A stretch of 64,000 nucleotides of DNA from Actinomadura bangladeshensis (GCF_004348335.1 NZ_SMJW01000001.1:1-64000), one strand, 5' to 3'. Shown: positions 50,424 through 59,206, numbered from the stretch's first letter. The notes: generated by a model from the sequence alone, not told the origin. Numbers and translations: made by a program.

Positions 50424-51643
50424 CGCAGTCCCAGCCCTCGTGCCACGATCCCGCGCAGGATCTCGTTCGTGCCGCCGCGCAGGGTGAAGCCCGGGCTGTG
50501 CCGCACGGCGTCGGCCATCATCCGGGGCAGCCCGCCCTCCGCAGCGGGATCCGGGAGCACCGGGACGAGGGACCGCGCGACGTCGATCACCTCGGACTCG
50601 AAGCGGGTGCCGAGGTCCTTCACCACGGCCGCCGCGGTCTCCGGCGCGGCGCCGGCGTCGAGCGCCCCCGCGACGGCCACCGACATCCGGCGCAGGGTCC
50701 AGTAGTGCGCCACCAGCCGGCCGAGATCACGACGACGGCCCCGGTCCGGTTCGCTCTCGGCGAGTGCCCCGGCGACCGCCGCGAACAGGGGGAAGGTCGA
50801 CAGGTAACGCTCCGGACCGGAACGCTCGAAGGCGAGCTCCGAGGTGACCTGGTGCCAACCCTGACCCAGCTCGCCCAGCACCATGGAGTCCGGCACGAAC
50901 ACGCCGTCGAACACCACCTCGTTGAAATGGTGCGCCCCGGTGAGCAGCGGGATCGGGCGTACGGCGACCCCGGGCGAATGCAGGTCGACTATCAGCTGCG
51001 ACAGCCCGGAGTGCCGGTTGCCCTCCTCGGCCGGAGCCGTGCGGACGAGGGCGAAGAAGGCGTGCGCGTGGTGCGCGCCGGAGGTCCAGACCTTCGTCCC
51101 CGTCAGCTCCCAGCCGCCGTCGACCCGGACCGCCCGCGACCGGACGGAGGCCAGGTCGGAGCCGGAGTCCGGCTCGGACATCCCGATCCCGAAGTAGATC
51201 TCGCCGGACGCGATGCCGGGGAGATAGCGCTCCCGCTGCTCCTCCGTGCCGAACCGCAGCAGCGACGGCGCGATCTGCCGGTCCGCGATCCAGTGGGCGG
51301 CGACGGGCGCGCCGGCGGCCAGCAGCTCCTCGGTCACGACGTACCGGTCGAGGGCCCCCCGGCCGTGGCCGCCGTACTCGGTCGGGATCGTCATCCCGAG
51401 CCAGCCGCGGCGGCCGAGCTCCTTGCTGAAGCGCTCGTCCCAGCCCGAGAGCCAGGAGTCGACCCGGGGCCGCCAGTGGCCGTGGGCCTGCTCCTCGGCC
51501 AGGAAGGTCCGGACCTCGGCTCGCAGCTCGGCGGCCCCCGGGGGGAGCCCGACCGGCGGTGGCGTCATCTCCGATTGTTTCACCACGTGCTCATTCGCCT
51601 TCTCTTCGTCGCGGACAGGACCGGGCGGTGCGGCGCTCGTCAC
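50420..51643 (-). CDS. acyl-CoA dehydrogenase, large (alpha-type) subunit
   Basis: 407 residues from a GTG that overlaps the upstream luciferase-like gene's stop (GTGA); a later ATG at 51568 is possible. YGGHGRGALDRYVVTEELLA, GIGMSEPDSGSDLASVRSRA (flavin and substrate contacts), LTGTKVWTSGAHHAHAFFAL and the C-terminal LRGGTNEILRGIVARGLGL FAD loop are present. It pairs with the short ACAD encoded just downstream. Expected reaction: alpha,beta-dehydrogenation of a branched or steroid-like acyl-CoA. Confidence 0.88.
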   Translation of the reverse strand: MTSAAPPGPVRDEEKANEHVVKQSEMTPPPVGLPPGAAELRAEVRTFLAEEQAHGHWRPRVDSWLSGWDERFSKELGRRGWLGMTIPTEYGGHGRGALDRYVVTEELLAAGAPVAAHWIADRQIAPSLLRFGTEEQRERYLPGIASGEIYFGIGMSEPDSGSDLASVRSRAVRVDGGWELTGTKVWTSGAHHAHAFFALVRTAPAEEGNRHSGLSQLIVDLHSPGVAVRPIPLLTGAHHFNEVVFDGVFVPDSMVLGELGQGWHQVTSELAFERSGPERYLSTFPLFAAVAGALAESEPDRGRRRDLGRLVAHYWTLRRMSVAVAGALDAGAAPETAAAVVKDLGTRFESEVIDVARSLVPVLPDPAAEGGLPRMMADAVRHSPGFTLRGGTNEILRGIVARGLGLR

Positions 51644-52548
51644 GCGTCCCGGAAAGCGGGGGCCAGCCGGGCCGCGAACGACTCGACGGCGGACACCATC
51701 GTCGACAGGTCGAGCGCCTCCCCGCCCCCGACGTGGCGTTCGGTCGAGTCCCCCCGTGCCGAGACCGCCCACGGCTGCACGATGATGTCGGTGACGCCGA
51801 GCTCCGTCCACTCCTCGACGTCCTCGACCGACCCGAGCGCGGGCACGCTCGCCACGATCCGGAACCCTTCGGGGTCGCGGCCGTGCTCCTCGAGCCGCTC
51901 CCGCAGCGCGGCGGCGATGCGCCGCCCCCGGTCGGCGTCGGGGAACACCCCGATCCAGCCGTCGCACAGGGCGGCCGCGCGGCGCAGCGCCGGTTCGGAG
52001 TACCCCCCGCACCACAGCGGCACGGGCGAGGCCGGCGCGGGCAGCATCCGGACGCCGGCGAAGTCGTAGTGGTGCCCGTGGTACTCGGTCCAGTCGCCGG
52101 ACCAGAGCGCCCGCATCACGTCGATCATCTCGTCGAGGCGCCGGCCTCGGTTGCCGAACGCCTGGCCGGTCAGGTCGTACTCCTCGCGCATCCAGCCGAC
52201 CCCCACCCCCAGCGCGACCCGGTCGGGCGCCAGCGCGGCCAGCGTGCCGACCTGCTTGGCCAGGGAGAACACATCCCGGGCCGGCGCGACGCACACCGAG
52301 GACCCGAAACGCAGCCTGCGGGTGCGCGCGGCGAGGGCGGCGGCGGTCACCCAGATGTCGGGGAACGGGACGGCACCGGGCCATGGCGGGGTGCCGTCCT
52401 CGGAGTACGGGTAGCGCGAGGCGGTCTCCCGGACGGAGAAGAGGTGGTCCGCCAGGAGCAGCCCCTCGTAGCCCAGCTCATCGAGGGCCTCCGCGACGGG
52501 GAGGTAGTGCTCGACCGGCGCGTAGACCATTGATGTCCAGAACCTCAT
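51640..52548 (-). CDS. LLM-class F420-dependent oxidoreductase
   Basis: 302 residues. MRFWTSMVYAPVEHYLPVAE, GYEGLLLADHLFSVRETASR and LGVGVGWMREEYDLTGQAFG with PVPLWCGGYSEPALRRAAAL identify the luciferase-like/F420 group. The ATG at 52548 is chosen because GGAGG is five bases upstream; ATG 52551 is too close. It leads a three-gene operon with the ACAD pair, driven from the promoter with site S12. Confidence 0.85.
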   Translation of the reverse strand: MRFWTSMVYAPVEHYLPVAEALDELGYEGLLLADHLFSVRETASRYPYSEDGTPPWPGAVPFPDIWVTAAALAARTRRLRFGSSVCVAPARDVFSLAKQVGTLAALAPDRVALGVGVGWMREEYDLTGQAFGNRGRRLDEMIDVMRALWSGDWTEYHGHHYDFAGVRMLPAPASPVPLWCGGYSEPALRRAAALCDGWIGVFPDADRGRRIAAALRERLEEHGRDPEGFRIVASVPALGSVEDVEEWTELGVTDIIVQPWAVSARGDSTERHVGGGEALDLSTMVSAVESFAARLAPAFRDA

Positions 52549-52730
52549 CATCACCTCCGTGCCGCGGGACCGGCCCGCCGCATCCCCCGGCCTTGCGGGC
52601 GCTCTGCCCCGGGTGACGGCGATGGTCTCCCCCGTCACGTACCGGGCGCCGGCGTGCGAGCGACCCTGGCCGCGCGCCCCGCCGCTGCTGAACGCTCGTC
52701 CCCGCTCAGCAGCCGGAACATGGCATCGTG

Positions 52731-52744
52731 AATCTTATCATATT
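52731..52744. promoter_or_regulatory. operator-like site S12
   Basis: AATCTTATCATATT at 52731-52744 is almost identical to the motif consensus. It lies 183 bases upstream of the luciferase-like gene, in the 290-base gap behind the MaoC gene's stop; the gap holds no other recognisable feature. Confidence 0.6.
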
Positions 52745-52839
52745 TCCGGACGATCGGGGGCTCCTGGAGGAGCACCTGCGGTCGGGCGAGGACCGGCAGG
52801 CGCCCGGGAGGGAGCACCCGCGTGCCCGCTCCCGGCCCC

Positions 52840-53691
52840 TCACCGCGGTCCGGCCGTCAGGAACCTCCCCGCGATGACCAGCTGCTCCTCGTCGCGGCGG
52901 CCCTCGAACACCGCCACCCCGGGCTCGGTCGCCCAGATCGAGATCACCAGGTCGTCGCCCGGGAAGACCGGGGCGACGAAGCGGGCGGTCAGCTCGCCGA
53001 AGGCGTCGGCGTCTCCCCCGCACACCTGCTGCAGCAGTGCCCGGCCGACCATTCCGTAGGTGCACAGGCCGTGCAGGATCGGCCGTTCGAACCCGGCGGC
53101 CCGGGCGAACTCCGGGTTGGAGTGCAGAGGGTTGCGGTCACCCGACAAGCGGTAGATCAGCGCCTGGTTGTCGGCCACGTGCCGCGTCACGACGTGGTCC
53201 GGCTTGCGCTCGGGCGGCGTGGCCGGCGGCTGGGACGGCCCCCGGTCGCCTCCCCAGCCGCCGTCGCCGCGGATGAAGGCCACCGACCGGTTCGTGAAGA
53301 CGGGCGCACCCGTGGCCGGGTCGGTCGCCCTGATCTCGGTCTCGACGGCCGCCCCGGACCCCTTGTCGTAGACCCCGAGGATCGTGGAGCTGTACTCGAT
53401 CGTGCCCGCCGCCGGGATCGCCGAGTGGACGATGGTGGTCTGCGAGCCGTGGACGAGCTTGCGCCGGTCGTAGTCCCCCATCGCCGCGGCGATCTCGGGG
53501 CCCGGCACGGCGAGGACGACGCCCATCGTCGGCACGGCCCTGGGCTCGACCCCCCGCATATCGTCGGTGGAGAAGGCCAGCTCATCGACGCCGCAGCCGA
53601 TGCCCAGCGCGTAGACGACGGAGTCGGTACTGCTCCAGGTGCGCGTGGCGGTCGACGACGTGAATCCGGCGGCGTCGCGGTTGACTCCCAT
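52840..53691 (-). CDS. double hot-dog MaoC-type enoyl-CoA hydratase
   Basis: 283 residues. The N-terminal hot dog (about 1-145) lacks catalytic residues; the C-terminal one has the hydratase-2 motif LSGDRNPLHSNPEFARAAGF (about 190-209) with Asp and His intact, then PILHGLCTYGMVGRAL. This is the eukaryotic-like multifunctional-enzyme hydratase 2 arrangement, hydrating trans-2-enoyl-CoA to the (3R)-hydroxy product. Its neighbour is a matching MFE-2-like dehydrogenase, 11 bases away. Confidence 0.92.
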   Translation of the reverse strand: MGVNRDAAGFTSSTATRTWSSTDSVVYALGIGCGVDELAFSTDDMRGVEPRAVPTMGVVLAVPGPEIAAAMGDYDRRKLVHGSQTTIVHSAIPAAGTIEYSSTILGVYDKGSGAAVETEIRATDPATGAPVFTNRSVAFIRGDGGWGGDRGPSQPPATPPERKPDHVVTRHVADNQALIYRLSGDRNPLHSNPEFARAAGFERPILHGLCTYGMVGRALLQQVCGGDADAFGELTARFVAPVFPGDDLVISIWATEPGVAVFEGRRDEEQLVIAGRFLTAGPR

Positions 53692-53702
53692 GTGCCGCCC
53701 CG

Positions 53703-54599
53703 TCAGCCCGGCTGTCCGGCGGAGGTGCCGGCCAGGCGCTCGATCTCCTTCGCCAGGGCGGAGGGCTCCCACCGCGAGTCCGACTCGACCCGCGACTCGA
53801 CCGACCACGACTTGTACAGCTTGACCGTCCCACCGGCGACCCAGAACACCCGGCCGGTGACGGTCGACTCCGGAGCAGCGAGCGCCACGACCAGCGGCGA
53901 GATGTTCGCGGGATCCCACGGGTCGAACTCGCCCTCCGCGGCCGCCGGCATCAGCGCGTCGACCTTGGGGGTCTGGGCGATCAGCCGGGTCCGGGCGGCG
54001 GGGGCGATGGCGTTCACCCGTACCCCGTACCGGCTCAGCTCCTTGGCGGCGATCTCGGTGAGGGTGGCGATGCCGGACTTCGCGGCGCCGTAGTTCGCCT
54101 GGCCGGGGTTGGAGTGCAGGCCCGACGTCGAACTGGTGTTGATCACCGAGGCCCGCACCTGCTCCCCGGCCTTGCTGCGCGCCCGCCAGTGGCCGGCGGC
54201 GAAGTGCAACGGCGCGAAATGTCCCTTGAGGTGCACCCGGAGGACCGAGTCCCAGTCGTCCTCCGTCATCTGGGCGAGGACCTTGTCGCGCAGGATGCCG
54301 GCGTTGTTCACCAGGACGTCGACACGCCCGAACGCCTCGACGGCCTGGGCGATCATCCGCTCGGCGCCCGCCCAGTCGGCGACGTCGTCGCCGTTCACCA
54401 CGGCTTCGCCCCCGAGCGCCCGGATCTCCTCGACCACCTGCTCGGCGGCCGTCGGGTCGCCCCCGGAGCCGTCACTGGCGCCGCCGAGGTCGTTCACCAC
54501 GACCTTGGCCCCCTCCTTGGCGAAGAGCAGTGCGTGCTCGCGCCCGATGCCGCGGCCGGCACCCGTGATCACTGCGACCTGGTCGTCCAGATTCCCCAT
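53703..54599 (-). CDS. SDR, 17beta-HSD4/MFE-2-like (3R)-hydroxyacyl-CoA dehydrogenase
   Basis: 298 residues. VITGAGRGIGREHALLFAKE, VVVNDLGGASDGSGGDPTAA, VNNAGILRDKVLAQMTEDDW and YGAAKSGIATLTEIAAKELS are typical of the dehydrogenase unit of type-2 multifunctional enzyme, and the tail (after about 245) has the family GRVFWVAGGTVKLYKSW. With the adjacent hydratase it carries out steps two and three of a beta-oxidation round. It diverges from an ACAD gene across site S13. Confidence 0.92.
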   Translation of the reverse strand: MGNLDDQVAVITGAGRGIGREHALLFAKEGAKVVVNDLGGASDGSGGDPTAAEQVVEEIRALGGEAVVNGDDVADWAGAERMIAQAVEAFGRVDVLVNNAGILRDKVLAQMTEDDWDSVLRVHLKGHFAPLHFAAGHWRARSKAGEQVRASVINTSSTSGLHSNPGQANYGAAKSGIATLTEIAAKELSRYGVRVNAIAPAARTRLIAQTPKVDALMPAAAEGEFDPWDPANISPLVVALAAPESTVTGRVFWVAGGTVKLYKSWSVESRVESDSRWEPSALAKEIERLAGTSAGQPG

Positions 54600-54688
54600 T
54601 GCCGTCCACTCGTCAGGGCGGCGCGCACTCCGGCGTGCCGCGGGATCGATCGCTCGAACCCGGGCCTTGCGGGCAGGAGCTCGTCCTG

Positions 54689-54702
54689 AATATTATCAGA
54701 TT
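54689..54702. promoter_or_regulatory. operator-like site S13
   Basis: AATATTATCAGATT at 54689-54702 lies between the divergent SDR (54599) and ACAD (54761) genes, 90 and 58 bases from the two starts. Arms AATAT/AGATT around TATC fit the shared layout. Confidence 0.6.
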
Positions 54703-54760
54703 TGGAAAGCCTGTGGTAGCACCGGCGCCACCACCGTCACCCCCCACACGTGAGGTCGTC

Positions 54761-55882
54761 ATGGAGTTCGTCTACACCCAGGAGCAGGCCGATCTGAGGA
54801 CGTCGCTGCGCAAGTTTCTCGCGGCCAGATCTCCGGAGGCCGAGGTGCGGCGGGTAATGGAGACCGAGCTGGGCCACGACCCGGACGTGTGGAACACCCT
54901 CACCTCCGAGCTCGGGCTCACCGCCCTCGCCGTTCCCGAGGAGTTCGGCGGGCTGGGCTTCACCTTCCTGGAGCTGTCGATCGCGTTCGAGGAGATGGGG
55001 CGGGCCTTGCTGTGCGCGCCCTTCCTCTCCGCGTGCGTGGCGTCGACCGCCCTGATCGCCTCCGGCGACCGGGCCGCCCAGGCGGACCTGCTCCCCGGGA
55101 TCGCCGAGGGCACCACCCTGGCGACACTGGCGTACATGGAGTCCCCCCAGGACTGGGCCGGGACGACCGTGGCGTGCCGGGCGACCGCGACGTCCGGCGG
55201 GTACCGGGTCAGCGGAACCAAGCGGTTCGTCCTCGACGGACCTGTGGCCGACCTGCTCCTCGTCGTCGCCGACACCGACAGCGGGCCGACCCTCTTCGCG
55301 GTCGCTGCCGACGATGCCCGCCGGACACCGATCGAGACGCTGGACCCCACCCGTCGCTTTGCGGACGTGACCCTCGAGGACACGCCCGGACATCTGGTCG
55401 GCGAGCCCGGCGGAGCACCCGCCGCCCTGTCCGCTGCGCTCGACGTGGCCGCGGCCGCGCTGGCCGCGGAGCAGGTGGGCGGTGCCCAGCGGGTCCTGGA
55501 CATGAGCGTCGAGTACGCCGGGGTGCGCGTGCAGTTCGGTCGGCCCATCGGCGGGTTCCAGGCCATCAAGCACAAGTGCGCGAACATGTTCCTCGCGGTC
55601 GAGGGCGCGCGGGCCGCCGCCCAGCACGCCGCTTGGGTCGCCACCAATGATCCCGCCTCGCTTCCGATCGCCGCCAGCCTCGCCCAGGCCGTCTGCTCGG
55701 AGACCTACTCGACCGCCGCCGAGGAGAACATTCAGATCCACGGCGGCATCGGCTTCACCTGGGAGCACCCGGCGCACCTGTACTTCCGACGGGCCAAGAG
55801 CAGCGAGATCCTGTTCGGCGACAGCGTCTACCACCGGGGCCTGCTGGCCCGGCGGCTCGCGGTGGTGCCCACGCCGGCCTGA
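54761..55882 (+). CDS. acyl-CoA dehydrogenase, beta-type (no GGT FAD loop)
   Basis: 373 residues. FVYTQEQADLRTSLRKFLAA, VPEEFGGLGFTFLELSIAFE, SGTKRFVLDGPVADLLLVVA and IHGGIGFTWEHPAHLYFRRA are ACAD hallmarks. The C-terminal GGTxxIQRN element is missing, as in the beta subunits of heteromeric steroid ACADs, and no alpha-type gene is adjacent on this strand. It might partner with a distant alpha subunit. GAGG lies upstream of the ATG at 54761. Confidence 0.87.
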   Translation: MEFVYTQEQADLRTSLRKFLAARSPEAEVRRVMETELGHDPDVWNTLTSELGLTALAVPEEFGGLGFTFLELSIAFEEMGRALLCAPFLSACVASTALIASGDRAAQADLLPGIAEGTTLATLAYMESPQDWAGTTVACRATATSGGYRVSGTKRFVLDGPVADLLLVVADTDSGPTLFAVAADDARRTPIETLDPTRRFADVTLEDTPGHLVGEPGGAPAALSAALDVAAAALAAEQVGGAQRVLDMSVEYAGVRVQFGRPIGGFQAIKHKCANMFLAVEGARAAAQHAAWVATNDPASLPIAASLAQAVCSETYSTAAEENIQIHGGIGFTWEHPAHLYFRRAKSSEILFGDSVYHRGLLARRLAVVPTPA

Positions 55883-55930
55883 CCGCGCCGGCCGCAGCAG
55901 CGTCACTGAGCCGCCGGCGAGCGGCCGGGC

Positions 55931-56045
55931 GTGAAGGAGGCGGGCATCCTCGTATCCGATCTCGCGCCGAGCATCACCGGCCAGGTGATGCTCGGCGCGC
56001 ATCACCGGCCAGGTGATCTACATCGACGGCGTGCTCACCGCGTAG
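55931..56045 (+). pseudogene. C-terminal SDR fossil with a 28-bp tandem duplication
   Basis: The reading LVSDLAPSITGQV and, after the repeat, ITGQVIYIDGVLTA then TAG is the tail of an SDR (SDxAxxITGQxxxVDGG). GCATCACCGGCCAGGTGAT occurs at 55971-55989 and again at 55999-56017, breaking the frame. It lies between convergent ACAD and MaoC genes and may also act as a terminator, because ATCACC/GGTGAT can pair. Confidence 0.6.
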
Positions 56046-56115
56046 AGCAGGACGGGAACCGTTGCCCGCGCTTCGACTCGGCGCGGGCGGCGGCTCCTGC
56101 CGTCGGCGCTCGACC

Positions 56116-56532
56116 TCAGCCGGGGAAGGAGACGACGGCGGTGCCGGGGAGCAGCGGCGAACCGTCCGCCGCCCGGGTCCAGATCTCCAGCTCGCACACG
56201 ACCCGGCCGGACGGATCGTGGGACACGTCGGTGACCCGGCCACCCGCGGTCACCTCGACGCCCTTGAGGCTCGGCGCGCGGAAGCTGCCCTGGACCTTGT
56301 CGATCCGGCCCAAGTCGCCCGCGAACTCGCGGAGCAGGTTGTGGACCCACGACCACTGCAGGTAGCCCATCCCGAACGCGGCGGGATAACCGGCCGCCCG
56401 GCCCGCCTCGTCGTCCATGTGGATCGGGACGAACTCGTCGTTGACGGCCGCGAACCGGTTCCAGACGTCGAACCCGGGCGTCCAGGTGAGCGGGCCCAGT
56501 TCCTGCCCCACCTCGGGCACCTGACCGTTCAT
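56116..56532 (-). CDS. MaoC-like hydratase, ChsH1-like small subunit
   Basis: 138 residues, one hot dog. VWNRFAAVNDEFVPIHMDDE (about 23-42) corresponds to the catalytic segment (DxxPxHxD), followed by GYPAAFGMGYLQWSWVHNLL. In steroid igr operons a protein like this (ChsH1) supplies the active site of a heteromeric enoyl-CoA hydratase with a FAS1-like MaoC partner, which is the next gene upstream here (29 bases). GAGGAG precedes the ATG. Confidence 0.85.
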   Translation of the reverse strand: MNGQVPEVGQELGPLTWTPGFDVWNRFAAVNDEFVPIHMDDEAGRAAGYPAAFGMGYLQWSWVHNLLREFAGDLGRIDKVQGSFRAPSLKGVEVTAGGRVTDVSHDPSGRVVCELEIWTRAADGSPLLPGTAVVSFPG

Positions 56533-56561
56533 GGTGTGCCGCTCCTCTTCCTGCACCGACA

Positions 56562-57086
56562 TCAGTACCGGATCCCGGTCTGCCGCCGCACCTGGACGGT
56601 CTCGCCGCGCTGGTTCGTCCACGTCTCGCGGTTGGTGGTGAACAACATCTGTCCCAGGCGGCCGGACCGCTCGGTGTAGCCCTCGAGCACGCGGACCGCC
56701 GTGATCACGTCCCCGGCCACGATGTCGCCGTGGTACTCCACGTCGAGGCCGCCGTTGAGCTGGAACTTCAACCCGGGTCCCGCGATCCCGAGGGTCTTCT
56801 CCAGCAGGTCCGGGTCGAGCCGATCCACCTCGGGGAAACCGGGCGGGTCGGCCGTCATCCACGCGAACGGGTTGAACTCGTGCGGGGCGACCCAGCGCCC
56901 TCCGAGCTCGCGTTCGACGTACTCGGCGTCCCAGTACCGGCGCGGCGGATGCTTCGGGTAGTAGACCGCCATCGCCCACTTGCGGACGTCGGAGGCCGAC
57001 ACGGGGAAGCTGACCCTGCGGCTCACCTCCGCACCGACCTTCGCCGACATGGCCTCGCTGATCAGGGTGGACGGCGGGGCGCTCAC
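56562..57086 (-). CDS. MaoC N-terminal (FAS1-like dehydratase) domain protein, ChsH2-like
   Basis: 174 residues. KVGAEVSRRVSFPVSASDVR, RKWAMAVYYPKHPPRRYWDA, HEFNPFAWMTADPPGFP and LNGGLDVEYHGDIVAGDVIT fit the non-catalytic FAS1-like MaoC partner. In mycobacterial ChsH2 this domain is fused to a DUF35 domain; here the DUF35 protein is a separate gene 2 kb upstream. GTG start overlapping the ACAD stop (GTGA) places it in the same operon. Confidence 0.85.
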   Translation of the reverse strand: MSAPPSTLISEAMSAKVGAEVSRRVSFPVSASDVRKWAMAVYYPKHPPRRYWDAEYVERELGGRWVAPHEFNPFAWMTADPPGFPEVDRLDPDLLEKTLGIAGPGLKFQLNGGLDVEYHGDIVAGDVITAVRVLEGYTERSGRLGQMLFTTNRETWTNQRGETVQVRRQTGIRY

Positions 57087-58054
57087 GCGAACTCCATCCG
57101 GGTGGGCTGCTGCAGGACCGCCAGCCACTGCGCGGACGACCCGAGCGAGGCCTCCACCGAGACCGCACGCTTGAGGTACAGGCCTGCGTCGTGCTCGGCG
57201 GTGAAGCCGATCCCACCGTGGTTCTGGATGTTCACCGCCGTGTTCTCACGGGCGGCGTCGATGGCGAGCTGCACCGCCGCGGCAGCCTGGATGCGGGCGT
57301 CGGCCGATCCCGAAGCGACCCGCAGCGCCGCGAAGTGCAGCTGGGACTCGGCGACGTGACACCTGGTCAGCATGTCGGCACACCGGTGCTTGACGGCCTG
57401 GAACGAGCCGATGGGCTTGCCGAACTGCTTGCGCATCTGGGCATAGGTGGTGGACTGCCGCGCGGTGGCCTGCGCCAGCCCGAGCAGGACGGACGCCCCG
57501 AGGATCCACTGGCGGGTCTGCAGCGCGTCGCCGTCGACGCGCGCCACCTGTTCGCCGACCTCGACCTCGGCGAGCGCCACGGTCGGATCGACGGACCGGA
57601 CCGGAGTGAGGCTGCGGACCCGTTCCAGCATCGCCCCGTCGCCCGTCACCGACAGCACCATCCCGCTCGGCTCGGCGTCGTGGGCCAGCGAACCGCAGCG
57701 CAGCCCGACCCGTTCCTCACCGGCCAGCAGCCGGCCGATGAGGTCGTCGTCGCCGTTCGCGACGGCCACGTGCGTGGCCAGCACGGTCGACAGCAGGGGC
57801 CCGGGGGTCAGGTTCCGGCCGAACTGGCCGAATATGAGGAACTCCGCGATCAGGCCGAGCCCCAGTCCGCCCTGCGACTCGGGCACGCCCAACGAGAAGA
57901 ACCCCATGGCGGCCCACTGCGCCCACGTACGGTCGTCGATGAGCCGGTCGTCGTCGAGTGCGAGCCGGATGCGCTCGACGGGCAACTCGGCGGCCAGGTA
58001 CTCGGCGACGGAGTCGGCGATGTCCCTCTGGGCGTTCGACGGAGTCAGGTCCAT
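57083..58054 (-). CDS. acyl-CoA dehydrogenase beta-type, FadE29/ChsE2-like
   Basis: 323 residues, short. LTPSNAQRDIADSVAEYLAA, VPESQGGLGLGLIAEFLIFG, QMRKQFGKPIGSFQAVKHRC and IQNHGGIGFTAEHDAGLYLK are present; there is no C-terminal GGT loop. With the following alpha-type gene (25 bases upstream on the strand) it has the FadE28/FadE29-like two-subunit arrangement used for 3-carbon sterol side chains. GAGAGG six bases before the ATG. Confidence 0.88.
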   Translation of the reverse strand: MDLTPSNAQRDIADSVAEYLAAELPVERIRLALDDDRLIDDRTWAQWAAMGFFSLGVPESQGGLGLGLIAEFLIFGQFGRNLTPGPLLSTVLATHVAVANGDDDLIGRLLAGEERVGLRCGSLAHDAEPSGMVLSVTGDGAMLERVRSLTPVRSVDPTVALAEVEVGEQVARVDGDALQTRQWILGASVLLGLAQATARQSTTYAQMRKQFGKPIGSFQAVKHRCADMLTRCHVAESQLHFAALRVASGSADARIQAAAAVQLAIDAARENTAVNIQNHGGIGFTAEHDAGLYLKRAVSVEASLGSSAQWLAVLQQPTRMEFA

Positions 58055-58079
58055 GATCGCGCCTCTCCCGGTCGGTCCG

Positions 58080-59204
58080 TCATCGCGGCAGCTCGAGCAC
58101 GCGCTCGGCGATGACGTTGCGTTGGATGTCGGACGTCCCGCCACCGATGGTCGCGCAGAAGTCGTTCAGCCACTTCAGCGTCCAGCGGTCGCACCGGACC
58201 GCCTCGCTGCCCAGCACCCGCAGGGCGAAGGCGGAGATCCGCTGCCGCAGCTCGTTGCAGTAGACGTTGAACGACAGAGCGCCCTGGTCCGCACCGTCGC
58301 CCGAGGTCGAGACGACCCGGTAGGCCATCGCCCGCACCGCGAGGGCCTCGGCCCGCAGCTTCGCGAAGTCCGTCCCCAACGCGGTGTCCTGCAACGCTCC
58401 AGACCGCGCGAGAACGGTACGGAGCTTCTCGAGGTCGGTGAGCACCGAGAGCTTTGTGTCGAGGAACGCCGGGCCCCGTTCGAGCGCCAGCGTGGACAGC
58501 GCCACGGCCCAGCCGCGGCCGACCTCGCCGACGACGTTCGACAGCGGCACGTGCACCTTGTCGTAGAAGACCTCGGCGAACTCCGCGTTCCCGTCGATGG
58601 TCCGGATGGGACGGACGACCACCCCGGGCGTCTGCAGATCCACCACGACCCACGTGAGGCCGCGGTGACGCGACTCGGGGGGGCCGGTGCGGACCAGCAG
58701 GCCCTGCATCCGGGCGTACGGGCCGAAGCTGCACCACACCTTCGAGCCGTCGATGACCAGCTCGTCGCCGACGACCCGGGCCCGGGTCCGCAGCGAGGCG
58801 AGGTCGGAGCCGGCCTCCGGCTCGGAGAAGCCCTGACACCAGATCGTCGATCCGTCGAGGATGCCCGGCAGGTACTGCTTCTTCTGCTCGTCGCTGCCGC
58901 ACAGCATCAGCGTGTGGCCGATCTGGTTCAGGCCCGCCGCGAGGACCGACTTGTGCGGGGCGCCCGCGTTGACGAGCTCCTCGAACCAGATGACCTGCTG
59001 CAGGCTCGAGAGCCCCCGGCCGCCGTACTCGGTGGGCCAGTCGATGCCGGCCCAGCCGCCCTCGAACTGGCGGCGCTGCCAGGCGATGTCGAACTCCCGC
59101 ATGGCGCTGCCGTCGGACGGCCGGGCCTCGGACGGGACGTTCGCGGCGAGCCACTCCCGCGCCGTGCGGCGGAACTCCCGGGCCTCCTCGGAGAAGTCCT
59201 CCAT
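58080..59204 (-). CDS. acyl-CoA dehydrogenase alpha-type, FadE28/ChsE1-like
   Basis: 374 residues. EYGGRGLSSLQQVIWFEELV, CQGFSEPEAGSDLASLRTRA, IDGSKVWCSFGPYARMQGLL and the C-terminal GGGTSDIQRNVIAERVLELP FAD loop are complete. ATG 59204 is chosen with GGAGG nine bases upstream; a GTG at 59210 overlaps the DUF35 stop. Forms a probable alpha2beta2 complex with the downstream short ACAD. Confidence 0.9.
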   Translation of the reverse strand: MEDFSEEAREFRRTAREWLAANVPSEARPSDGSAMREFDIAWQRRQFEGGWAGIDWPTEYGGRGLSSLQQVIWFEELVNAGAPHKSVLAAGLNQIGHTLMLCGSDEQKKQYLPGILDGSTIWCQGFSEPEAGSDLASLRTRARVVGDELVIDGSKVWCSFGPYARMQGLLVRTGPPESRHRGLTWVVVDLQTPGVVVRPIRTIDGNAEFAEVFYDKVHVPLSNVVGEVGRGWAVALSTLALERGPAFLDTKLSVLTDLEKLRTVLARSGALQDTALGTDFAKLRAEALAVRAMAYRVVSTSGDGADQGALSFNVYCNELRQRISAFALRVLGSEAVRCDRWTLKWLNDFCATIGGGTSDIQRNVIAERVLELPR

Positions 59205-59206
59205 GG

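Noticed and set aside
53075-53095. Second att copy suggested by a GTTCGAACC-like string
   Set aside because: It lies inside the MaoC hydratase coding sequence and the flanking tRNA bases do not match.
25216-54702. KstR or KstR2 steroid regulon operators
   Set aside because: The shared sites do not contain the AAC-N2-GTT or CAAG-N2-CTTG patterns of those regulators.
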